This document shows, one piece after another, positions 45,248 to 55,856 of a stretch of DNA of 64,000 bases. The stretch is taken from the NCBI GenBank assembly GCA_027924585.1, contig BSBM01000047.1, positions 19,965,501-20,029,500 on the forward strand, read 5' to 3'. A program made the position numbers and the translations under genes. Source of the DNA: Larix kaempferi. Taxonomy: Eukaryota > Streptophyta > Pinopsida > Pinales > Pinaceae. Position 1 is the stretch's first letter, and each line of letters begins with the position of its first letter. Under the pieces are notes generated by a model that saw only the letters and a program-made list of their open reading frames with translations, searched no databases and had not been told where the DNA came from.

Positions 45248-45793
45248 ACTCGTGACCTTAATAAAAATGTACCCTTCAGTCAAGCAAAATCACTTCTTAA
45301 GCATGGGAACTTATTTTAATGCTTGGATTAGGAAGCTTCATCAAAATTGTAGGGTGTTGACTAATGTCCTTGGAGGATCAAATTCGAGATCCGAGGTAGA
45401 GGCAAAGGCAAAGGCTAGAGCCTAGAGGAGAGGGGAACAAGGTGCTATTAATGAATAGGATCCCAATTTAGGCAATGATTTTGATGATTATGTATTTTCA
45501 ATTTTGATTCAGATATGTATCACACTTGGTGCCATTTTGATATATTCACCCTTTTATGGTATATAGTCATACATAAGTAGACTTTGCATATTTTGTTTCT
45601 AATAGTTTGCAATCACAGCTTGGAATATTTAATATATATTTTTTTTCAATAAAATTGTAAAATTTTATGTATTTTTGAATAGTCCAAGTCATTGAAATCA
45701 ATCTGCTCCAGTTCATTGCCGGTTCTGGTTCCGATTCCAGTCCGAGTTGACCCTTGACTGGTTCAACTCCCGGTTCCGAGTTTTAAAACATTG
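45224..45793 (+). mobile_element. 5'-truncated copy of the hAT-like element
   Basis: It shares with 21165-22033 the text GACCTTAATAAAAATGTAC, CATCAAAATTGTAGGGT, ACTAATGTCCTTGG and the end GAGTTTTAAAACATTG. The last 13 bases are the terminal inverted repeat. The intervening acidic tail is reduced (GATTTTGATGATTATG). No 5' terminus is present. The copy shows that this sequence was moved more than once. Confidence 0.7.
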
Positions 45794-46060
45794 CTATAAA
45801 TACAACACACTAACTATGATCGAATGAGTGAGGTAGAGAGATAAAACCCGCAAGTAGAAAGTTGGTGAGCTCCAGGGTACAGGATTGTACCTGCTTTTTT
45901 GCTTGGTGAATTATTTCTTTTGCTCTTGCTCCATGCTCATTTGTTTCTTTGCAATTTCATGTGCTCTCAAGTCTCAACATTTATAACTTATAAGTGATTA
46001 TGCTTCAGCAATTTGATATAACGTGATTCAATGTTGGGAAAGTGATTCTCTAACACTGGA
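45794..46060. repeat. Second copy of the LTR-like repeat around the minus-strand copia
   Basis: AAAGTTGGTGAGCTCCAGGG, the TGCTCATTTG words and AACGTGATTCAATGTTGGG match 37895-38060 plus 44560-44600. It confirms that the copia inserted into this repeat. Confidence 0.5.
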
Positions 46061-48241
46061 AAATCCTACCAAGGAACTGTATTCACTCAAGGACCCCCTA
46101 TGATAAAAAGAGCTAGAGTGTTTTAGCATGTAAGACCAGTTAACTACTGTTGCTCTAATTAAGATCAGTGGTTCCTTTGTAGCTCGCAACATCTGAAAGG
46201 CCTGGGAGGTTGTTAAGCCTTACCTTTAATGGAAAGGCAACCGGTTCAGACTCAGCCTCTCTTTTAATGAATACTTCCTACGATGGTCTCCAATTATCAT
46301 AGAAAATAGAAGACTTTTGGCAAACAGCCCTGCTTTCGGCCTTAAGGATATTAGAAGGGGCATCATGAAGATCCCAGATATTTCTACGAGGCAAGGAAAT
46401 TGGACCTCTGGCAACAATTAAAAGACACTTTCACATTAATAAATTCAAACAGTTTCATTATGGAGCAAAATCAAAAGTCGTAATATATCATTTAAGTTGG
46501 GTGTTAAAACCCATGCAACTTGCAGAATGACTGGAATAGGAACTATGTGAAGCCCTTTCACATAGTTCCTGGAATAGGAACTATGTGAAACCCAAATTCA
46601 TACCCATTGTCAATTGATGCATACAAATGGATGGGCCGGAAGTCCCCATTGACATTAATCTTAACAAAACATGGAGACTCAAGCCCAAATTTTTTACCTA
46701 CCTTGCATTGCTTGGTCCACAATCTGTAGATGACTAGCACTTTCCCAATGCCAGTCACATTTACATGTGTCGACCCCTGCCTGTGTATTATGTGGAAGGC
46801 TTTAGTCTTTCAAATACCTTTTCTGGTATTGCAAGAAAGCCAAAGCAGCCTAGAACTAGGCCACAACCTTCTATGTCCAGTTTTTCCCCGTCCCATTCTC
46901 TTGGAGGTCTGCCATCCTTGCATTTAATGTGTATAGAAACTTTTTTGTCTCTGGAAATGTCATGATGATACTCTGTTTAATAGGTCCTCGGACTTCATTT
47001 AGACTGGCAGAGTGGTTATAATCACCAACGTGTCCTCACAGATTCAAGCACAAGTTAATAAGATGGCAATGGACCTCAACCCCCTCCACCCACTCTTGGA
47101 ATTTTGCCGTGGGACACCATGTACAATGAGAAGAGCCCCACTGGGGTAATGATATCTTTAACTTTAATCTTATCTTCTAATTGCAGAAGGATGTGATTTG
47201 GTGAAGCTTAACATACAGCAGCCACAAGTCTGAAACCTGCTAAGCATTCTTACTACTACAAAAACCATAAGAATAGATAAGAAGGTTCGTCATGAGCTAA
47301 GCCAGGCTGCATGAGATGTCATGGACTAATTGCAGGTGTCAAAGTAAAAATGAAACAATAACCTAAACCAAAATATTTTAGTGTATTTTATGGTAACTTT
47401 TAATAGACTATGGGGCCAGTTTTAAATTGCACCAATCCTAAGAAACTGGACTCTGGATATGTGAATGAATGTATCCCTTCCATTATGAAGGCTTGCAGAT
47501 ATCAAAGACACAAATGTGAGAAAACATAGATAATAATGACTTTCCACTTATATCCAACAAAAGATTAGAGACCTCATGCAGTAAAAGAAACGAGGTTTTG
47601 GTTCATTACTAACAGCGTTTCAAGCTGCTAAATGAGCTCAGACCCATCTAGAACCACCGTTCAAGCTTGAGTTTATGGTGGCCTAGTAGGCTGGGGAAGT
47701 GTGTGATAGCTTTCTCTCAAACCAAGTCTGTTATCACTTCTTCCCAAACTAAGTCTGTCATGACTTTCTCTCGAACCAAGTTTTCTTTGCATTTGAGTCA
47801 TCTAGAGCTTCTATGATGAAGGATAATTACTCAAATGCAAGCCAGCAAGTTCAGTAGCCAGTGTACAAAAAGTATCATCTGCTTAACACTTAAGAATAGT
47901 AATTCTGATAAATGTGGCATGTTTATCAGTGTATCACTACAGTATACCTGGAGGCAAGTCTGACAAACTCGATGGTATAGTTGATTTGCTTGCTTAATGT
48001 AGTGCAAAGGGTGTTGAATCAGATTGATGTAGCCTTAAAAATTGCTCCCTCTAAAAAGTTCCATAGGCGGTTATCTTATTGCACCAAGAGTAGCGAGGTG
48101 CATCTACAGCCCAGTATGAATGAGATGTGTAACGAATGTATGTCCACAATGGTTATATACAAAATTGAAAAGAAAAAATTGAGGTCTTTAAAAATGAAAA
48201 TATAATGACCATAACATTAAAAGATATAATAATAACATAAA
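46061..48241. other. Intronic sequence, no gene recognised
   Basis: Short minus-strand frames near 46226-46417 and 46558-46758 have coding-like stretches (FGLESPCFVKINVNGDF) but no family that I recognise. A small tandem and inverted repeat of GGAATAGGAACTATGTGAA lies at 46530-46590. 47700-47770 repeats a CTCTCNAACCAAGT word three times. Confidence 0.35.
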
Positions 48242-48354
48242 CCAGCATAGATTCATCTTAACCCAGAATTTTTAAGTTTTAAGCACTAATATGCCTCAAT
48301 TTCTTTTTGATGCCTCTGCATAATAAATCTGGAATCAAGATGAATCTATTCTGG
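48242..48354. repeat. Small foldback, about 25-bp arms
   Basis: The left arm (48242-48266) CCAGCATAGATTCATCTT and the right arm (48329-48354) AAGATGAATCTATTCTGG pair with few mismatches around a loop of about 60 bases. It could be a tiny MITE or a hairpin RNA precursor. No target duplication is evident. Confidence 0.6.
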
Positions 48355-49099
48355 TTGTAATTTTGCAATGAAAAGGATGTCAGAACAGGTAAGATCATTA
48401 TACAAGTTAAGTTTCAAAGTAAACTAGATGCCAATGAGCATAGCATTTTCTCTACTGCAATCTTCAGAAAAGGATTTCTTTATTTTGTATCAATCATCCA
48501 CAAGTTGCAAGTAAGTTATTCATCAAGAATCATGACAAATTGCCAATTGGCATGTCACAAGGACTGAGATGGTTTTCATGGATGGCATAACCGCTTCTCG
48601 ACAGAACTTATCTCCTCTACGATCCAATGTGGGCATGACTCCTACTTTTTCCATTTCCTTACTAGGAGTTCATGGCTATGCCTTAAAACAAATTGGCGCC
48701 ATATATAGAGCCTGTAAGCAGATAGTACTCTACAAGTTTGATTTTCGCGGAGAGGCCTATCGGTTTTGATCCTGGGCTTGCTAATGTCAGACTCTGACCA
48801 GACCAGGAGGCACCCAATACACAGTTGGGTTGATAATAGTGGGTGCCAAACATTATTTTCTCTGTACCTGTCATTTTTTTATTGTCTTTCATGCGTTGGG
48901 ATTGATTTCAATAGACATTCTGCAACCTTGCCTCCTTAATCAATAAATGGCGCAGCTTGGGCAATCCTAAAATTTGAAATACCCATTAATTCTGAGCTAA
49001 ATGATGTCATTAATCCATCCAGGGTATCGTCCGTAATGTATTTAATAATCAATAAAATGCCTGTATGTATGTAAATGAAGGAAGAATGGCACTAAATAC

Positions 49100-49209
49100 C
49101 TTTTGATAGAGCGAACAAGATCTGCTGCAGAGGGATGGCGCATACGCTCCAGAAAGTCATGGAAAGTTAGAGGAGCTGTAGCAGCATTGAAAATGTCCAC
49201 GTTCTGCAT
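49100..49209 (-). CDS. VPS9A: VPS9A-like Rab5 GEF, exon 1 (first coding exon)
   Basis: This exon encodes the first 36 residues plus two bases of a plant VPS9-domain protein. In plants VPS9A activates Rab5 GTPases by nucleotide exchange on endosomes. The start is the ATG at 49209-49207. The peptide opens MQNVDIF and contains FHDFLERMRHPSAADLV, which matches the N-terminal signature of plant VPS9A proteins as I remember them. The exon ends AAAAG with donor GTATTT at the 49100/49099 boundary. It leaves phase 2, so that AG joins the C opening exon 2 to make the Ser of SIKSFIV. The catalytic VPS9 domain lies in later exons that are not in this window. The frame is open with no defect, so the gene is probably functional. 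The next coding exon lies 23.5 kb away on the same strand. Confidence 0.85.
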
Positions 49210-51249
49210 TTCTGTTTATGCTCTCCAATTCAATTCAATTCAATTGTAGGGCATCATCCAAACCAAATGCCCTGCCTCTGAAACCAAAATATTGAAATAA
49301 ATAATAAATAACAAAATACTGAAAATTCACTACGGATTCGAATGGGTATCGCGTGTAGAAGTGTCTCTTCTGTGAGTGCAGTTAACAAATTTGACTCGAA
49401 ATCTAAGACAACGCTTTTATCCAACTCGGCCTCAGTGGATTTTATTATTTATACAACCGTATGACTGAGTGGGTTTTGTATATGTGTCAAATTTTATGGT
49501 AAAATATACAAAGGAATTTATAGCTGCATACAAAGAGGTGTTGAGTGGGGTTTCCAGATTCTCTTGCAGAACAAAAGGAGTCGGTGCGTCTGGCTTTTGG
49601 TTCGTCTTAATTTACACGAGTTAGTGCGTTTAGCTTTTTGTTTGTCGTAATTTATGGACTTTTTCTTGGTTTGATGTATTTTTCTAGGCACCATTGTAAG
49701 AAGTGGGTATTGGATTATAAGTTTTAGTATTAAATTTTATTTTATTTTTTTCATGCAAAAGAAAGAGTGAATTGAACCTCAAGGTGCCCCTCTGACTCTA
49801 GGTTTGACCCCCATTTGAATTGAACCTTATCCACTAGTGAAAAACTCTTCACTATTCATTAATGGATCCAACCCCCTTAGGCTTTAATATTTCAAAGTTA
49901 AATGAGAATATATTTTTGAGATTCACAAGAATTGTCAATCATGAGTTTGACTCAATTAGTTGTTTTTGGCTTTATTTTCTTTATATCTACATATTACAAA
50001 CATGATACATATTGTTATATGTAATCATCAACAAAAATATTTAAACGTACTACAACTATAAGTTTTTAAAATCAAAAAACAAAAATACCAAAAGCATAAT
50101 CTAAAGAGAATTAATATATTGGAATCTAATTTTGGAATAAAGATATTTAGACATCAATTTTGATCTCTCAATCAGTGTTGAAATTTGAAGAAATTTGACA
50201 AGTAAATAAGTATCATTTACCATTTTACACATCAAACAAAATACGGTGACTTTATAAAATTAAACATCATTGATGAAGTGTAAATTTTAATTTCACTGTC
50301 ATTTTGAAAAGTACATTTTTATTTCTACACATAAATATTTATATCCCAAGCACATTTGTATGTGTTATCTATTACTATTACTAATTAGTTATTAATAATT
50401 TAATGTGTACATACATATAAGAAATTAGTACCAAGGAAAAACATATATTAGTAATTACTAATAACTTGTATATATATTTCTAATTCTAATATGAAAATTT
50501 TGATTTTGTCATGGTCTCGTTGTCTCCCCTTATTAGGTAAACTTAACTTGGTCATGGTTTTTTGGATCATGATATTCTGTGGCCCATTGTATTGCTTGTG
50601 AAGAAGCATATTTAAAGGTTTCGAGGATAAACCTTCTTTGTCATTATGCATATGGTTGGTTTAATCATTATGTTTATTATGTTCTTTTTGTTTATTATAT
50701 TTTTGTAAACTTTATGTTTTTGTATTATATGAAGCAAGATATGAGAATTCAATGTTTCTTATGGTTATTACTAGCACAACCACAAGTGAAGTGGTCCGTG
50801 AACACCGATAGACCTAGCCAACCACTTAGTTATGTGGAAATGGTTGGTTGTTAAACAAAGGCTAAACATTAAACTAGTCAATATAAACATTAAACTAATT
50901 ACTATAAACATAAAAACAAATACTCTTTAATAAACATACCCATTTTCTTAACCATTGTTTAATTGAAGCTTATTTAAATCTTAATAAGAATGTATTTGAG
51001 CATAACAAGATACGACGACCATGAAATGAATCCTCACTATACACTTGTTACACTCAGGTTAATCTTGTTGATCCACTCAAGGAAGTCCAAAATCTGAGAT
51101 AATATCCAAACACCTATCGGTGTAATAAATGTTATTTAAAAAAAAACTATTATTATGACTTAAATTAAGATTTAGACATCAAATGAAAGGCAATCTTAAA
51201 ATCAAAACGTCATATAAAAATTTATTGACATGCAAGGTAGGACATCAAA
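49210..51249. other. Upstream flank of the VPS9A-like gene
   Basis: It contains the presumed 5' leader and promoter (49210-49600), then strongly AT-rich sequence with no recognised repeat or gene. It is the longest transposon-free stretch in the window, which fits a retained promoter region. Confidence 0.4.
49446..49453 (-). promoter_or_regulatory. Candidate TATA box of the VPS9A-like gene
   Basis: On the minus strand this reads TATAAATA, about 240 bases before the ATG, inside GTTGTATAAATAATAA. The distance would give a 5' leader of roughly 200 bases, ending with an (AATTG)n tract near 49229-49248. It rests on position and motif only; a 5' UTR intron or another start site is possible. Confidence 0.35.
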
Positions 51250-51899
51250 TTTCAACGTTGCTCTCAATTGAATTTACACTCAAATAGGAACCCAACTTGC
51301 AACAACAAAGCTTCTTCGGATAAGCGATCAGTGACATTATTAAACTCTCTATAAACACGAGAGAAAGAGAGTTCTTCAAATGTTCCTTTTAACTTCAACA
51401 CTTGATTTATGAGAGGTTCAAGTAGAAACTTTTTTCGAAGGAATAACCCTATGCAAAACCCTCCAAGTACTTTCCCATGATTCATGGGTGGTAAATGGAT
51501 AAACCATTGACCTTGACTACAAAGCCTAACATCGAGGGGATCAAGAAAGTTGAACTCGTGACCTTCCCAACTTTAAGGGGAGAGATCTAATGTTTGGCTC
51601 ATGACCACTTCAGCTAACCCTCGAGGCTAATCAAGTACCAAGTTATCCAAACTACTCTTGTTATTTGCCTAGTCTACCATCAGTTTGTGTCTCCATAGAC
51701 TCAAAGATTCTTCATGCCTCTCTCCATAGTTTTCTTTAGGATGAGCCACAACACACTCATCTATGCCCTATTATTAGTGCCCTGCCTTACAACAAACTTT
51801 AAAAAAAAAATGAAGTTTATGATAAATTAGTAGTATAGCACCAATCGAAAACATTTGTGGATCACCTTCGCATACCCCATCAAAGAAGCCCCATGCATT
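51250..51899 (-). pseudogene. LINE RNase H domain, left part of the split minus-strand LINE
   Basis: On the minus strand 51899-51830 reads AWGFFDGVCEGDPQMFSIGA, the start of the RNase H domain found at the end of many plant LINE ORF2 proteins. 51485-51264 reads ELSFSRVYREFNNVTDRLSE and EALLLQVG, its C-terminal end. Between them lies a SINE-like insertion. The part left of 51899 joins the LINE sequence right of 58946 when the copia is removed. Confidence 0.65.
51490..51625 (-). mobile_element. tRNA-derived SINE-like sequence in the LINE
   Basis: On the minus strand TTAGCTGAAGTGGTCATGAG (A box type) and, about 35 bases later, GGTCACGAGTTCAACTTTC (B box type) have SINE-like spacing. It separates the two halves of the LINE RNase H. 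Ends and target duplication were not defined. Confidence 0.45.
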
Positions 51900-53018
51900 T
51901 GTTGATGTAAATGTTGCTGGAATATATTAATTATATTCCTTGGAAGGTAATAATGTCTTTGTATTATGTCGGAATTTATCCACAATCTTATGTAAAAGAG
52001 TAATACATTATATCCCAAATTCATTATGGTAAAGTATTATCTTATTATCCATTATTATATAAAGAGATGTTATTATGGATAATTATATTATATTCCCACA
52101 TGCAATATGCGAGAATAATTCCTCCACATCTCTTGGTATATAATAGGGTCAAGGGAGTCACATCACATCATAACGTGATACTATTACAACACATTGTATT
52201 GTGCTCACAAGCTCTCTGCTATATTGTATTGGGGTTATTTGTAGTTGCTCTCTTGTAAAATTGAAGGAGATTTATAGAGATAATAGAAGACAACATTCCC
52301 GTGGACGCAGCCCAATTGGGTGAACCACGTATATCTGGTGTACTCTTTTCTTTGTTCTCTTTCTATTCTTATTTATGTCGATATGTTATTGATTGCTAAG
52401 ACAGGTAAGCTAGTTTAGCTAGATCTATAGTCCTGGCAGATGTAACTTCGGAAGATATTCAATTGTATGTTATATCGATATTATTATTGTATTTTATTTG
52501 TACCTCCAACGGAGATGTTTTTCCCTCTGGTCGAAGATGTCATTATTACATTTGGTCATGTAAAATCAATGAGGTAAAACCTCAATTGTAAGTCGGGGCG
52601 ATAGATCCCCTAGATTCAAATGTATTAGGGTTATTGAGTCTTCCTAGAGAAGTCGACCTAGTCAAGTTTAGTTGAGGTCAACCAAGTTAGTGAAAAGGTC
52701 AAGTGAAAAGTAAAGTATAAATAGAGAGTTAAGCTCTCTCATTTGGACACACACTCACTCACATAAGTTCACATAAGCAAGAGAGAGAGGACAAGTTCGA
52801 TGGTGAAGAAGAGAGAAGTTGCAGAAGACTTATTTTGGGGTTTTCCATTTTTGGCTTGATATTGTATTAGTGAAGAAACTATCTTTGAGGAAGTTGCGGG
52901 GTTTTCTCCTTTATGGTTTCCTCAAGGAAAACTATTATGTCTTTTGTGTATTGTTGTGCTTGTTATTCTTTATGTTAGAGATCCTAGATAATATTGAATT
53001 AAAGTAGAAAAACTAACA
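51900..53018 (+). repeat. 5' LTR of the full-length copia, split after 15 bases
   Basis: The first 15 bases (51900-51914) and 52444-53018 together match the 3' LTR. The interruption is a nested solo LTR. It ends AAACTAACA at 53018. The promoter word AGTATAAATAGAGAG lies near 52720. Confidence 0.82.
51915..52438 (+). mobile_element. Nested copia solo LTR, 524 bp
   Basis: It opens TGCTGGAA and ends TCCTGGCA. The flanking pentamers AATGT (51910-51914) and GATGT (52439-52443) differ at one base. It contains CCCGTGGACGCAGCCCAAT and GGGTGAACCACGTATATC, a signature of another plant copia LTR group. Without it the host LTR start reads through normally. Confidence 0.7.
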
Positions 53019-53030
53019 TGGAATCAGAGC
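53019..53030 (+). promoter_or_regulatory. Primer-binding site of the full-length copia
   Basis: TGGAATCAGAGC follows the 5' LTR directly, one base off the standard TGGTATCAGAGC initiator-Met tRNA site. Confidence 0.85.
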
Positions 53031-53452
53031 TTACCTGAAAATAAGGCATTGTGCAACAGTGGGGAGCTAGGGCTTCTAAGTTTGAATTCTTCTCTCCATG
53101 TATCATCAAGAAAAGGAGGCTAGGCTAACTCACCCTAAAAGGGCGCATCTTTCTGTCGAAACATAATCAAATTCCGAGAATTTCCATTTTTGGTCTCGTC
53201 ACTACTGCCAAAGGAAAACTAGGGCATCAACTATTTTGGGACTCTCTTCACAGATTTGGAAAAGTGAGTACATTGGACAACTCGCCTTGAGGAGGCACAT
53301 ATTCCAGTTCAATCAGAAGTTCAAGATTCCAAGTTTGGAAAATTAGGGTTTCTCTAACAAACCCTGGGCTAGACAGCTCCATAACCAGATTAGGCATCTC
53401 AAATTGGTAAGATCTAAATCTTTGTTATTTCCATTTGAGGTACTCATTCAAT

Positions 53453-54358
53453 ATGTCTCACCACACCAAGCTTGAGGATAAGCTTGAAGGAGTTGATAAC
53501 TTCCGAGCATGGAAGTATAGGATTTCTCTTGTCCTCGAAGAAAATGATTTGGACGCGTATGTGAATGAAGAGGTTCCAGCCAGAGGGAGATGAGGATAAG
53601 GCTATCCACAAGAAGAACTTGGTTAAGTCCAAGAGAATCATTGCATATTCCATTAAGGATCATCTCATCCGACATGTGTCATCCTTGAAGACACCCAAGG
53701 AGATGTTCGATGAATTGACAAGACTATTTGAAGGTAAGAACATCAATCGAAAGATGACACTGAGGAACCAGCTCAAGAACATTAAGATCCAGAACTCAGA
53801 GACCATGCAATCCTATTTCACAAGGGTCTCACAGATCAAGGAGCAATTTGAAGCAGTTGAATAGAAGGTAGAATAAGGATAGATTCTTATGACCACCTTG
53901 AATGGTCTCCCAAGATCATGGGACTCATTCATTCAAGGGATATGTGCGAGAAAGAAGTTGATCACATTCAGCAAACTATGGGAGGAATGTACACAGGAAG
54001 AAGCTCGACTTGTGGCACGAGAAGAGAAGATGGGAGCAAATGATGACCAAGCTCTCACAGCTCATGCTAAAAGAAACCATAACAAGAGGGAGCACCATCA
54101 TCACAACAAGAGGGACAACCGCCATCAAAGTAAGAGGGGGAACTACAATAGACAAAGAAAACCCATAAGAGATCTATCCAACATTAGATGTTATGCATGT
54201 GATGAGAAGGGACACTACTCCAAAGATTGTCCCAGAAACAGAGGCTCCAACAAGAAGACAAATAAGAAGAGACATCATGCTCACACCGCGGAAGACAATG
54301 AATCTGCAAGGAAAAGAACAAGAGAAGAAGAAAGAGATGATTCTTCAAGTGATTGAGA
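53453..54358 (+). pseudogene. Copia gag, zinc knuckle present, frameshift and stops
   Basis: Starts MSHHTKLEDKLEGVDNFRAW. A one-base loss near 53570 turns VPEPEGDED into a shifted frame that continues IHKKNLVKSKRI. Three stops cluster at 53861-53884, where the sister copy reads EDKVEEGE. The frame then resumes LNGLPRSWDSFIQGICARK, a His/Lys/Arg-rich stretch and the CCHC knuckle CYACDEKGHYSKDC, ending with DDSSSD and TGA at 54356. The RNA-binding part is well kept. Confidence 0.88.
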
Positions 54359-54365
54359 ATATATC

Positions 54366-55856
54366 TTGATCTCAGCACTCACAGGCACTGTTACACATGG
54401 GAGCAATGATTGGCTTGTAGATAGTGGAGATTCCAAGCACATGACAGAATACAAAGAATCATTCGTCAATCTATCTGAGCATGAGTCACCTCATAAGGCA
54501 AAACTTGGGGATGATTACCAATTCCCCATAAAAGGAAGTGGAGAAGCTTCCTACATGCTAGAATCCGAAAAATCTCTGAAGACGAAAGATGTGCTATACG
54601 TTCCGGGACTAAAGAAGAACCTTCTCTCCATATCAACACTAAATGCTAAGGGAATGAGGGTTGCATTCATAGATGGCCAAGTCCTGATATGGCCAAAGGG
54701 AAAGACGATAAATGATGCAACTGTGATTGGAGAGAAAGAGGGAGGTTTGTACAAGTTGAAGGGACAACCTGAACAAGCATTGGTTCATGACTCCATGGAA
54801 CCAAGTGAACTATGGCATAGAAGGATTACACATGTGCATTATAGAGCACTACCTATTGCAAGCAAAGCAGTTTCAGGACATCCAGAAATCCAGGCAAAAC
54901 ATGAAGGCGTTTGTAAGGGATGTGTGCAAGGAAAGAATGCAAAGAAGGTGTTTCCCAACAGTGAAAGCAAAGCGAAAGGAATATTGGAGATAATCCACTT
55001 TGATGTATGTGGTCCCATGTCATCCAACTCACTTAGCGGGTATGTTTATTATGTTTCATTTATAGATGACTTTTCACGGAAGACTTGGATTTACTTCTTG
55101 AAAAATAAAGATGACGTATTTAGTAAGTTCAAGGAATTCAAAGCCTTGGTCGAGAATCACACATAAAAGAAGATCAAGACACTTCGATCAGATAATGGCA
55201 GAGAATTCACCTCGGCATAATTCAAGAGTCTTTGCAGAGATTCTGGGATTAAGAGGGGGTTGAGAACTCCCTACAATCCTCAATAGAATGGCATTGCAGG
55301 ACGAAAGAACATAATGATAATGGAAGCAACAAAAGCAATGCTACATGACCAGGATCTTCCGATGCACTTATGGGAAGAATCTGCAAGGATAGCAGTGTAT
55401 GTATAGAACCGTACTCCTCATAGAGTACTAGATAACAAGACTCCAGAAGAAGCTTTCTCCGGCAAGAAGCCAGAAGTCAGCCATCTCAGGATATTTGGTT
55501 TCCTAGTGTACATACACATTCTAAAGGAGAAGAGGACGAAGCTAGATCTCTCAGGAAAGAAGGAAATATTCGTAGGATACAGTGAAACTTCAAAGGCCTA
55601 CCGAATATATTTCCCAGGATTTGAGAAGATTGATATCAACAGAGACGTGACATTCGACGAAGACTCAGCATATAACAAATCCAAAAAACTACCTATTGAA
55701 GATATTGAAGAACCTGAAGTTCCCAGGATTCGAGATTCAGTAATGGAAGAAGAAGCTCCAGAATATTATGAAGACCGTGAAATGGAAGAACCACAAGAAC
55801 CTGTAGATCCACCTCGTGAGAAGAACTCCCACAAGAGGAAACCAACATGGGTATGA
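54366..55856 (+). pseudogene. Copia protease and integrase
   Basis: Protease: WLVDSGDSKHMTE, where the usual catalytic DSGAS/DSGCS is DSGDS. Pre-integrase: ELWHRRITHVHY and CKGCVQGKN. Integrase core: IIHFDVCGPM, YYVSFIDDFSRKTWIYFLK, LRSDNGREF, then NPQ-stop-NG. Stops interrupt at 55165, 55219, 55284 and 55405, several of them CAG to TAG. After the core, RIFGFLVYIHILKEKRTKLD and KEIFVGYSETSKAYRIYFP belong to the C-terminal integrase region. The linker ends with KNSHKRKPTWV at a TGA. Confidence 0.88.

Larger units (their letters stand above)
25625..49099 (-). other. VPS9A: Intron 1 of the VPS9A-like gene (23.5 kb)
   Basis: This is the interval between the donor after exon 1 and the acceptor before exon 2. 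It holds copia, gypsy, LINE, SINE, MITE and hAT-derived sequence on both strands, including an almost complete 6.5 kb copia. That an intact exon pair brackets this load is the main reason I favour a gymnosperm-like genome with giant introns. The alternative is that the two exons come from different gene copies. Their matching phase and strand argue against this. Confidence 0.75.
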
